The notes under the pieces: model-generated | The model's input: only the letters and a program-made list of their open reading frames with translations | The model's database searches: none | Told to the model about the DNA's origin: nothing | Source of the DNA: a virus | IMG/VR virus record: IMGVR_UViG_3300030333_000409 | Location: 1 to 20,027 of that record | Direction: 5' to 3' (one strand) | Length of the DNA: 20,027 nucleotides | Program-made: the position numbers and the translations under genes | Part shown: in pieces, positions 6,649 to 13,600 of the stretch | How positions within the stretch are numbered: the stretch's first letter is position 1 | Layout: every line of letters starts with the position of its first letter

Positions 6649-8477
6649 TATCTTCTACCATCTGGTTGAATATCAAATCTTTGTGTACCCAATCTCCATG
6701 CAGTCCCCGTGGTGTTAGATACTACGTTGACCGTAAACTCTCTACCTCTTCCACGTAAACTCACAAACTCTGTAGCATCAGTAAACGTTGCTGTTTTAAT
6801 TGTGCTTGTGCTAGTGTTAGGGTAATTTTTAAATTCGAGTTTTGCATTTAGGGTGCCCTCTTGATTTTGAACATCAGGTATTAATTTAGATACAAATAAT
6901 AAGTCATTTCCTTCTCCTAATTCAACGGAGCCTGATTTAACAAAAGCAGTCATAGCCTCACCGTCAGCATTATTACCTGTTTCATGTAAAAGTAATTTAG
7001 ATGCTCCCGCTGTTAAGCCAGATATAACCTCATTATTTGCCACAACATCATCAAAATACTCAGTTGCAACAGGATTATCAAAAACCTCTCTATCAATCCA
7101 TGTTGTTCTACTAAGAGTGCCTATCCACCATGTGCGCTCTAAATAATTATAAGCCACCACTGCATTAATTTGATCAGAGCCTGTCCTATTATAAAACCAC
7201 AATATTTCATTAAATTCACCATTATGTCCAACAAACGCATTTTCTGAACCAGTGACATTAATATTATCAAAAACAAATTGTTCTACAGTGCAAGGTAATT
7301 TTTTTACTGTACCATCAAATAGAAAGAATGAGTCTTGAGACATCCAATAAGAAACACCATTTAAGTCTATACCTGCGTGCTGTCCTATTATACCACAGTT
7401 CTGACCTAATTGTCTAAGACCAAAAGTAAAAGGAGGGCCAATAAATTGTAATGAATGTAAGGACGTGTCTGTCCATACAAGAATTTGACCTCTCGATCTT
7501 TCAGAGGCTACGATTCGTGATCCGTCAGCTATTCTTAAAGAACCAGCAGTGTTTTCTGCTGTAGGTTGATAAGTATTTATATCTTCCTGACTAGAAAATC
7601 TTATTAACAAATCGTCTTGTTTGCTTGGATCACCTATATCATTCTCTGTCCCCATAAAAATTAAATGTCTATCTGGAGTAGATACTAAACCAATTCTTGA
7701 GGCTGTTGGTGCGCCTGTTATCGCACTTGCTCTAGTTGATACTGAAGTAGAGGGATTCCATTCAAATGCGCCACCATTAAGAACCGTTGCAATTAATTTT
7801 TCACCAAAGTTATCTAAAGACCATTGTCTAGCTTCTAACGTAACATTAGAAGCAGTAGATGGTGTGCCCCAAGTACCTGAACTCCAAGTATCAGTGCCCC
7901 AACCAAATGCAGGTAATGAAAATTCTGGACCTACGTTAATTTGATATTTTGCGTTACCCGTTCCTCCACCACCAGATGTCGAGCCTGACGCTGCTGCAGT
8001 GGTTGTAACTGTATATGCATTATTATTTGCAACAGTTATGACTTCAAACTCTTTGTTCATGTCAAGTCCGTCTATGGTTGAAAAAGAGTCGAATGTTACA
8101 AAGTCTCCGACTTGTGCCCCGTGGCCTGTGTCTGTAACCACAACTGTGGTTGTTGCATTTGTTGTGAAAGGGTTGGATAGTGATGTGGTAGTTTTTCTTA
8201 ATGGGGTGATGTCATAGGCTCTACCCTCTTCAATAACATACAGTTTTCTATCAGTTCCGACAGCATCATATCTTGTGCCATCTAATGCTACCCAGGCGTG
8301 TTGATCCCGAGCAACACCGACTATTGTAGTGTTTATAAATTTCTCCCAACCTTTAATTTTTTGTGGCAAACCCTGAAAAAAACGCACATTATCGCCATCA
8401 GTCCACTTACCTTCACCTGTGTAATCGGTTACTTCTTTATTAATACCTGGTGCTGGTCTAAAATTTACTAGGGGCAT
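6648..8477 (-). CDS. Large beta-rich tail protein, probably propeller-like (P22 gp10 / T7 gp12-like role)
   Basis: A 609-residue protein with ATG at 8477. The N-terminus reads PLVNFRPAPGINKEVTDYTG and then NVRFFQGLPQKIKGWEKF, a 'few arginine, GWE' opening I recognise from marine podophage structural proteins. The body is rich in short beta strands and turns. It includes repeated blade-like pieces: WVALDGTRYDAVGTDRKLYV (about 62-81), RHLIFMGTENDIGDP, RGQILVWTDTSLHSLQFIGP, GVSYWMSQDSFFLFDGTVK and YNYLERTWWIGTLSRTTWI. Similar patterns occur in the beta-propeller tail hub/nozzle proteins (P22 gp10, T7 gp12). No enzyme motif is visible. Likely role: part of the short tail tube that closes the head after packaging. 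The fold assignment is inferred from strand pattern and context, not from a search. Confidence 0.78.
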   Translation of the reverse strand: MPLVNFRPAPGINKEVTDYTGEGKWTDGDNVRFFQGLPQKIKGWEKFINTTIVGVARDQHAWVALDGTRYDAVGTDRKLYVIEEGRAYDITPLRKTTTSLSNPFTTNATTTVVVTDTGHGAQVGDFVTFDSFSTIDGLDMNKEFEVITVANNNAYTVTTTAAASGSTSGGGGTGNAKYQINVGPEFSLPAFGWGTDTWSSGTWGTPSTASNVTLEARQWSLDNFGEKLIATVLNGGAFEWNPSTSVSTRASAITGAPTASRIGLVSTPDRHLIFMGTENDIGDPSKQDDLLIRFSSQEDINTYQPTAENTAGSLRIADGSRIVASERSRGQILVWTDTSLHSLQFIGPPFTFGLRQLGQNCGIIGQHAGIDLNGVSYWMSQDSFFLFDGTVKKLPCTVEQFVFDNINVTGSENAFVGHNGEFNEILWFYNRTGSDQINAVVAYNYLERTWWIGTLSRTTWIDREVFDNPVATEYFDDVVANNEVISGLTAGASKLLLHETGNNADGEAMTAFVKSGSVELGEGNDLLFVSKLIPDVQNQEGTLNAKLEFKNYPNTSTSTIKTATFTDATEFVSLRGRGREFTVNVVSNTTGTAWRLGTQRFDIQPDGRR

Positions 8478-8489
8478 TTAAAAAATATA

Positions 8490-9056
8490 CTACAATTCCT
8501 TGATTGGATCATTAGAAAAATTAAAAGCAACAGATATCCTATCATTCTTACAATCTGTAACCGTATGATATAAGTATGAGGGAAATAATACCAATTTGCC
8601 TTTTGTTTCATTAATTTGCTCATCATTAATAGTCTCAAATGGTTTTGTTTTACCTTCTATCAGTTCAGTTCTTGAAAAGATTAAGTTGCCCTCTCCTGGT
8701 TTAATTATTAAAACACCACAAAAATCTGCAAATCCATGGTTGTGCATTTTGGTAGAATCTCCCTTTTGATAAAAATTAACCCATGCCTCCTTTGTGTGCC
8801 AATTATTGTATCTCCAATTTTGGCTTTGTCCTATTTTTGGTAAAACATTTTGACATATGTATTGTGATAATTCTTGCAAATCTTGATATTGATTTAATCC
8901 GTCCCAACCTGTTGTCAGTGCATTGACATTATTTAAATCTCTTTTCCAATTATCTTTATCTATTACAACTTTTTCTTGCAATTTATTACAAAACTCAATG
9001 TCAATATTAGTGTGAAATATCTTGGTGCTAAACCAATTCTCTAATTTTATTTCCAT
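8490..9056 (-). CDS. 2OG-Fe(II) oxygenase (PF13759-type)
   Basis: A 188-residue protein, ATG at 9056. The metal site is clear: STKMHNHGFADFCGVLII gives H105 and H107 in the HxH form typical of this family. KLVLFPSYLYHTV (about 154-166) gives H164, and NDRISVAFNF (171-180) places R173 where 2-oxoglutarate is bound. This is a complete set for an Fe(II)/2OG dioxygenase of the TIGR02466/PF13759 group; members are common in marine phages but their substrates are unknown. The N-terminal third, with WFSTKIFHTNID near the start, also fits the family. It is the last gene of the enzyme block, 12 bases before the propeller-like tail gene and 6 bases after the previous oxygenase, so it is very likely co-transcribed with both. 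Confidence 0.87.
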   Translation of the reverse strand: MEIKLENWFSTKIFHTNIDIEFCNKLQEKVVIDKDNWKRDLNNVNALTTGWDGLNQYQDLQELSQYICQNVLPKIGQSQNWRYNNWHTKEAWVNFYQKGDSTKMHNHGFADFCGVLIIKPGEGNLIFSRTELIEGKTKPFETINDEQINETKGKLVLFPSYLYHTVTDCKNDRISVAFNFSNDPIKEL

Positions 9057-9062
9057 AAATTA

Positions 9063-9587
9063 TTATTTTAATAATTCTGTTTGAAAAGCTATTGTTACTC
9101 GCAAAAGAGAACTTAATCTTGTTGGTGCTACACCTCTATGTTTTAATGACCCATTAAATACTATTAAACGATCTGGTTTAAAAGAACATACGTTTGTGGC
9201 CTCTTTATTTTCATCATAAATAATAAACTCACCGCCCCACTCTGGATCCCAATGTGGAGCTAAACAATATAAAAAAGTAGGTAAGTTTTCATAATTATCC
9301 TCATGCATTGTGCCATCATATCCAGTAGGATGTATGTTTATAAACCACCTATAGATTCTTATTTTCTTTGTATCCATATGATTTTGATCAATTTTAGTTT
9401 TTAAGTCGTAAATTAATGGTAAGAAAAAATCAGTATTAGGAAGTAAAGTTGTGAAAGAATCCGCAGCTAATTGTCTTTCATGTGCTTTATTTTTAAGACA
9501 CATTTTTATTTCACCCTTATCAATATATTTGTCCCAAAAACCATTAATAAGATCAGGATTATTTAAAAAATTATCTACTTTATTCAT
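9063..9587 (-). CDS. 2OG-Fe(II) oxygenase, prolyl-4-hydroxylase-like
   Basis: A 174-residue protein, ATG at 9587, overlapping the glycosyltransferase stop by four bases (ATGA). It carries the canonical facial triad: DGTMHEDNYENLPTFLYCLA gives H95 and D97, then WGGEFIIYDE, and PDRLIVFNGSLKHRGVAP gives H150, with R163 in SSLLRVTIAFQ for 2-oxoglutarate binding. The strand order 'HxD...WGGEF...vFnGslkHrg...R.tiafq' is that of the P4Hc-type (PF13640-like) dioxygenases. The substrate is unknown and could be a protein side chain, a nucleobase or a sugar. It differs from the HxH-type oxygenase beside it, so the two are not a recent tandem duplication. Confidence 0.87.
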   Translation of the reverse strand: MNKVDNFLNNPDLINGFWDKYIDKGEIKMCLKNKAHERQLAADSFTTLLPNTDFFLPLIYDLKTKIDQNHMDTKKIRIYRWFINIHPTGYDGTMHEDNYENLPTFLYCLAPHWDPEWGGEFIIYDENKEATNVCSFKPDRLIVFNGSLKHRGVAPTRLSSLLRVTIAFQTELLK

Positions 9588-10399
9588 TTTTGAGGTTCTA
9601 CTAAAGCTCCTACATGACCTTTAAATGTTCTGTTACCAAAATGTGATAAAGGCATTGCTAGGTCAGCCCATATTTTACCTCCACACTCTTGCCATAATCT
9701 AGAAAAATAATAATCCTCTGAAAGATATCTTAATTGAGGTTTACCTTCTTTTGTTTTTGTTTCATATGGTCCAACAGCAAATAAATCGTAACAATTATCT
9801 GATTTATAATATCCACCATTTACTATTTGATCAGACTCATATTTTCTCTCTGGAAACTTTTTCATCATGGTTCTAAATACTTGTCTCTTAACTAACATCA
9901 TTCCCGTTGCTGCCTCTTGCACAGGAAAGAAACCCTGTTCTCCCTTTAAATTTGTAGGATCATCAAAATTAATATTGTATCCCAAAGCTCTAGCCTCTAT
10001 TTCATCATTAGATAGATCCGGGTGCTTTTCTAAAATATCTTTAATTTTTTCTAAATGTATATGTTTTCTTGGGTATATACCACATGCTACATCTTTGTCA
10101 GCACATAATAATCTTTCGACATTTTTATGCGTAAAACCTATATCAGCGTCAATAAATAAAAGATGCGTTGCTACAAAATCTTGTTGATCCATCATCATAG
10201 ATACAATCGTGTTTCTAGCTCTTGTTATTAAACTTTCGTTACCCATTGTTTGTATTCTTAAATGCACATTATTTGCCACTGACCATTGTTGTAATTCTAA
10301 TAATCCATGCAAAGTAGGTTCAGTAAGTAACCCTCCATACATAGGCATTCCTAAAAAAACTTTAAAATTTTTATCTTTTAATTCTTCTTGTTTTAACAT
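9584..10399 (-). CDS. GT-A fold glycosyltransferase
   Basis: A 271-residue protein, ATG at 10399, directly after the preceding stop (TAA ATG). The opening strand KVFLGMPMYGG and the segment SLITRARNTIVSMMM are typical of GT2/Anp1-like enzymes. THLLFIDADIGF holds the DxD-type metal/nucleotide-sugar motif at D84-A85-D86. Further on, ATGMMLVKRQVFRTM (about 164-178), LSEDYYFSRLWQECG with E228-D229 as the likely catalytic acidic pair, and MPLSHFGNRTFKGH (about 249-262) complete the pattern. It probably transfers a sugar from a nucleotide donor in the cytoplasm; no membrane segment is visible. The acceptor is unknown. It is surrounded by oxygenases that could make hydroxyl acceptors, which is inference from context. 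Confidence 0.86.
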   Translation of the reverse strand: MLKQEELKDKNFKVFLGMPMYGGLLTEPTLHGLLELQQWSVANNVHLRIQTMGNESLITRARNTIVSMMMDQQDFVATHLLFIDADIGFTHKNVERLLCADKDVACGIYPRKHIHLEKIKDILEKHPDLSNDEIEARALGYNINFDDPTNLKGEQGFFPVQEAATGMMLVKRQVFRTMMKKFPERKYESDQIVNGGYYKSDNCYDLFAVGPYETKTKEGKPQLRYLSEDYYFSRLWQECGGKIWADLAMPLSHFGNRTFKGHVGALVEPQK

Positions 10400-10951
10400 T
10401 TATATATACATACCTTTCCATTGATTACATTTTCTATAATTAAAAGCTAAAGTTATTCTTTGATTATCACTTTCATTAGCTGATACTCTATGCTCTACGG
10501 TGTCTGGAAACAAAACTATTTTGCCAAACTCTGGTTGCACAGATATTGTATCATGAAAATAAAACTGTGTTACCGCATCTGGTGAATCAGTTAAATATAT
10601 AATTCCACATAGCGCTCTATGTATGGGGTCCATATGCACGTGATACTCTTGAAAAAACTCTTTGTGGTATATATTAAACCACGATTTTTCAATAAACCCC
10701 TCATAATATTTACCAGACATTGACATATAATTCTGCACGTGAGCTAAAATATTTAAATGTAAACCTTGTAATTTTAAATCATTAAGTATATTGAAACTTA
10801 AACTATCACTTGTAATACACTTACAAGCATACGGATTATCTGTAATTTTATCCTTCATCTCTTCAATATATTTTATTGCATTATTGCAAACTTCTTTATC
10901 TAGAAAGTTGTAATAAATGTTATTTATTTCAGGTCTTTGTATAAATGACAT
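10400..10951 (-). CDS. 2OG-Fe(II) oxygenase (PF13759-type)
   Basis: A 183-residue protein, ATG at 10951, one base after the methyltransferase stop. SWFNIYHKEFFQEYHVHMDP has the HxH iron ligands H104 and H106, followed by the strand ALCGIIYLTDSP. GKIVLFPDTVEHRVSANES gives H154, and NQRITLAFNYR supplies R165 for 2-oxoglutarate. All core residues are present, so an active dioxygenase is likely. It belongs to the same broad group as the genes at 8490 and 5638, but only the motif residues look alike, so it diverged long ago or came from elsewhere. Substrate unknown. Confidence 0.86.
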   Translation of the reverse strand: MSFIQRPEINNIYYNFLDKEVCNNAIKYIEEMKDKITDNPYACKCITSDSLSFNILNDLKLQGLHLNILAHVQNYMSMSGKYYEGFIEKSWFNIYHKEFFQEYHVHMDPIHRALCGIIYLTDSPDAVTQFYFHDTISVQPEFGKIVLFPDTVEHRVSANESDNQRITLAFNYRKCNQWKGMYI

Positions 10952-10952
10952 T

Positions 10953-11537
10953 CTAAATTTTAAATAAAAAGGTGTTTAGGTACCTATGTATTTTATTTTT
11001 GTTATTATAATATTGTTTAATAGAAGCAATAGGTTTCATAACTTGCTCTATTGCATTTGCATCGTGCCCCATAAAAATACCACCTTTTTTTATTTTTGGA
11101 TAATAAGCATGAGCTTCATTGTAACTTTGTTCTTTAGTCATCATTGCATCAAAAAATATAAAATCTAATGAAAGATCAGATATACTTTTTACTGCATCTA
11201 ATGAGTCCTTTTTAATTATTTCAACATTATCTGACATGCCAGAATATTTAACCTTCAGCCTTGTCAAAAACTCACATAGTTCTATATCCATTCTATTTAC
11301 GCTATAAGCAGGTTTACCATCAGGTTTAGTTTTCAGCCAATCATCATAAGGTTTCCAACTATCTATGAGATATAACTTTTGAATTGAACAATTATGTAGA
11401 ATAGTCAAGCTACTTTCACCTTTGTCTACACCTAACTCTAAACCCACTAAATTCTCACCAAGCATATTAATGGCTTGTATTAATGGTCCTATGTCTGCAG
11501 AGTCACAATCTCTGTAATCACAAGTAATGTCAGTCAT
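10953..11537 (-). CDS. Class I SAM-dependent methyltransferase (Methyltransf_24-like)
   Basis: A 194-residue protein, ATG at 11537 overlapping the previous stop (TAATG). Motif I is VGLELGVDKGESSL (31-44), the glycine-rich loop for S-adenosylmethionine. KLYLIDSW (54-61) gives the acidic residue D59 that usually binds the ribose. LDFIFFDA (124-131) and KKGGIFMGHD (150-159) correspond to the following strands and resemble the PF13578 group, which includes cephalosporin-hydroxylase-like and sugar O-methyltransferases. There is no NPPY-type motif of amino-DNA methyltransferases and no PC motif of cytosine-C5 enzymes, so O-methylation of a small molecule or sugar is more likely than DNA methylation. 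The neighbouring glycosyltransferase and oxygenases could supply a hydroxyl or sugar acceptor. Confidence 0.84.
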   Translation of the reverse strand: MTDITCDYRDCDSADIGPLIQAINMLGENLVGLELGVDKGESSLTILHNCSIQKLYLIDSWKPYDDWLKTKPDGKPAYSVNRMDIELCEFLTRLKVKYSGMSDNVEIIKKDSLDAVKSISDLSLDFIFFDAMMTKEQSYNEAHAYYPKIKKGGIFMGHDANAIEQVMKPIASIKQYYNNKNKIHRYLNTFLFKI

Positions 11538-12145
11538 TAAGAATTTTTAACTTTTTTCTCTCCCAAACATTTTCTCTTATCAAATTTCCATTCTTTGAAT
11601 TCGCCCTCTTGATCTACATAATGTAAAAATACAGTTATAAAATGATCGTGTTTACAATATTCTCTCCAGTGTATTTTATCCATGCCTTTAAATATTAACG
11701 CATTGTTTGGAACCATAGGGAATTTATAATCTATTTTGTATCTATTATAGTCACCTTCATTGGAGTAATACTTGTAATCTGAGTTATTATCCTCTTCTCC
11801 TACAAATATCTCATAAGGCTCCTGAGCAGGATCTGCACCCAAACATAAAGCAACGGTGTATTCACAAGAGGGTCTATCTTTATGTATTTTTAAATCAGAT
11901 CCTTTATCATATATTCTAAAGTAAGAGTATGTTGGAAATAATTTTTTACCTACATTTTGCTCTACAACTGGTGTGCTTGCCTCCATAAGAGTCTCCATAT
12001 ATGTATCAGAATAAACTCCTATAAGTGAGTTAGCCTGATCATCTATTTCAAAAGATTTAGTATTTGAAAATTTTATAAGTGAATAAGAGTAAGACAAATT
12101 TAATATTTGTTTAGGTAAGAACTCAGTAATAAATATTGGCTCCAT
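11537..12145 (-). CDS. 2OG-Fe(II) oxygenase-like protein with HWRE motif
   Basis: I place the start at the ATG at 12145, which overlaps the previous stop by one base (TGATG), the coupling seen throughout this operon, with AGGA about 11 bases upstream. An in-frame ATG at 12157 would add four residues (MGHL) but has no well-placed ribosome binding site. The 202-residue product has FPTYSYFRIYDKGSDLKIHK, whose HKD (H88, D90) is the HxD iron site. It then has a beta strand TVALCLGADP and NNALIFKGMDKIHWREY with the second metal His at H159. The usual Arg two strands later is absent; the segment reads HDHFITVFLHYVDQEGEF. I recognise this 'HKDRPSCE...kHWRE...FLHYVD' layout from marine phage hypothetical oxygenases. 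Substrate unknown; the 2-oxoglutarate contact may be made by R161 or another residue. Confidence 0.78.
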   Translation of the reverse strand: MEPIFITEFLPKQILNLSYSYSLIKFSNTKSFEIDDQANSLIGVYSDTYMETLMEASTPVVEQNVGKKLFPTYSYFRIYDKGSDLKIHKDRPSCEYTVALCLGADPAQEPYEIFVGEEDNNSDYKYYSNEGDYNRYKIDYKFPMVPNNALIFKGMDKIHWREYCKHDHFITVFLHYVDQEGEFKEWKFDKRKCLGEKKVKNS

Positions 12146-12699
12146 CAAATGGCCCATCCTATTAAGGCGTATCTAGTGCCACTTGTTACTTTATTTACCT
12201 GATGAGGAAATATAAAATTTGACGGAAACATAATACAGTCTCCTTCATTTTGTGGATATTGTATTTCGTTGCCATCTATATTAAACATAAACTCTCCACC
12301 TTGAAAATCATTGTTTAAGCAAACAGAAATAGATATAGCTCTATTTTGAGTTTTAGGGCCAAAGTCAGTATGATATTTGTATCCTGCTTCATATTCATTA
12401 GATACATATTTTAAAATGTCTAACTGTGATATTTCTTCAACCTTACTGTATTTGTGTTTATCAGAGTAAGTTTTTAATGCTGAAAAAAATTTACTTAGAA
12501 TATAATTATAGAGAACTGTTTCGCCAAATGTTTGAGGCTGTATAGATTTTGTCGTGCAGTTTCTAATATTTTTTTTTACTGATCCTTCTGAATTTGTGAC
12601 AATACCTGCATCTTCAAATCCATAATCATGGTATTTAATAATTTTTTTACAAATATTTGAGGGAATTAGTTTTCTAATTTCTACAATATAATTTTGCAC
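12145..12699 (-). CDS. 2OG-Fe(II) oxygenase, prolyl-4-hydroxylase-like
   Basis: A 184-residue protein with a GTG start at 12699, three bases after the previous stop; no earlier in-frame ATG is available. The core is textbook: AGYKYHTDFGP gives H110 and D112, NRAISISVCLNNDFQGGEF the central strands, GDCIMFPSNFIFPHQVNKV gives H166, and SGTRYALIGWAI places R176 for 2-oxoglutarate. This is the P4Hc/PF13640 architecture and the clearest oxygenase of the set. It opens the enzyme block, directly following the tail-fibre accessory genes. P4Hc-like proteins can hydroxylate proline or other protein side chains, so a tail or virion protein substrate is conceivable, but nothing in the sequence shows this. 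Confidence 0.88.
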   Translation of the reverse strand: MQNYIVEIRKLIPSNICKKIIKYHDYGFEDAGIVTNSEGSVKKNIRNCTTKSIQPQTFGETVLYNYILSKFFSALKTYSDKHKYSKVEEISQLDILKYVSNEYEAGYKYHTDFGPKTQNRAISISVCLNNDFQGGEFMFNIDGNEIQYPQNEGDCIMFPSNFIFPHQVNKVTSGTRYALIGWAI

Positions 12700-12702
12700 T
12701 TG

Positions 12703-13155
12703 TTAGTAAGTTATACTATGTCCTGAGAGATAATTATCTCTTGCTGTAACACCTGCATTTGTGCCCGCTGTGACTGCAGCTGAGTCATCATCAGTGTTTG
12801 CACTTGCATCGGCAGCGTAAGCAGTGTTGTAGGCTTCAGTATATTTATCCTCTGCTTCTGCTCTAATCACAACATTATTTACCCATGAAGGTAACTCAGT
12901 TATAGATGTATTATCTCTACTGTCAGTGTATTCTATGTGACCTTTATTATTGACTGCATCCCACTGTAATGCATGTATAGAGGCATCTATTTCAGTATGT
13001 GACCTTAAATTGTAGCAAACTTTTGAATCAAAGTAGACATCAGATTCAGTATTGCCTGTGCCCTTTGCTGGACCATTACCATCGAGTTGTCCATCAGCAT
13101 CAAATATAATAGTTAATCTTGTATTTACCGTTGTATTATTTACTGTTGTTGCCAT
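12703..13155 (-). CDS. Acidic Ala/Asp/Thr-rich hypothetical protein, 150 aa
   Basis: ATG at 13155, inside the 3' end of the preceding gene (20-base overlap). The N-terminal part has beta-prone strands (NNTTVNTRLTIIFDADGQ, CYNLRSHTEIDASIHALQW, GHIEYTDSRDNTSITELPSW). The C-terminal 50 residues are low complexity and rich in Ala, Asp and Thr (NTAYAADASANTDDDSAAVT). No family recognised. The location two genes after the tail fibre suggests a tail-associated or fibre-assembly protein; the acidic composition would suit a chaperone-like role, but that is guesswork. Confidence 0.7.
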   Translation of the reverse strand: MATTVNNTTVNTRLTIIFDADGQLDGNGPAKGTGNTESDVYFDSKVCYNLRSHTEIDASIHALQWDAVNNKGHIEYTDSRDNTSITELPSWVNNVVIRAEAEDKYTEAYNTAYAADASANTDDDSAAVTAGTNAGVTARDNYLSGHSITY

Positions 13156-13600
13156 TTTTCTTTACCTTTTTTGTCGAAGCTTTCTTAGTCTTCTTTGTAA
13201 TTTTTATATTATTATTACTTAATTGTCCAATCGTTTTATCCACTTGAGTTTTGTCACCATCCATGACAGCCCTTTGTTGTTTACTTAACAAATTAAAAAT
13301 AGACGTGGTATTCCTCATTAAATTAGACGCTGTATCACTTTTTTGCAAAAGGCCCTCCATAGCTCTATTAGAGTCAACCATCTCATTTCTAAAGGATTCT
13401 GTTGCTGCTTGAACTTTCATGGTTTGTCTTGAATTTTCTACTAAAAGTAAAGGTATCCAAGCTATGGAACATCCCCACTCTTGAACGTCTAATCCAGTTT
13501 GTGGGTTTTTGCCCTGAAGCATATTATACCAGATGCATTTATGTTTAATACATTTCTTTTTTAAAAGGGGGCACGTGCCGTCTGGGTCAAATATAGGCAC
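13136..13600 (-). CDS. Four-cysteine protein with Lys-rich tail, 154 aa
   Basis: GTG start at 13600, overlapping the tail-fibre stop TAG by one base (TAGTG), which supports this start. The N-terminal 45 residues contain C10, C17, C22 and C44 (CPLLKKKCIKHKCIWY ... EWGCSIAW), a spacing that could bind zinc or an iron-sulfur cluster. The middle (about 55-120) is helical (ENSRQTMKVQAATESFRNEM) and the last 20 residues are Lys-rich (KITKKTKKASTKKVKKNG), a possible nucleic-acid contact. I recall proteins with the same 'CPLLKkkCikHkC' start beside tail fibre genes in marine phages, without known function. Confidence 0.74.
   Translation of the reverse strand: MPIFDPDGTCPLLKKKCIKHKCIWYNMLQGKNPQTGLDVQEWGCSIAWIPLLLVENSRQTMKVQAATESFRNEMVDSNRAMEGLLQKSDTASNLMRNTTSIFNLLSKQQRAVMDGDKTQVDKTIGQLSNNNIKITKKTKKASTKKVKKNGNNSK

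Noticed and set aside
7621-7944. 107-residue plus-strand frame
   Set aside because: Antisense to the propeller-like tail gene, with no ribosome binding site and no recognisable product.
9867-10187. 106-residue plus-strand frame
   Set aside because: Antisense to the glycosyltransferase, including its DAD motif; no independent support.
10953-11537. Methyltransferase considered as a DNA methyltransferase of a restriction-modification system
   Set aside because: No DPPY/NPPY or PC motif, no target-recognition domain at 194 residues, and no restriction endonuclease gene beside it.
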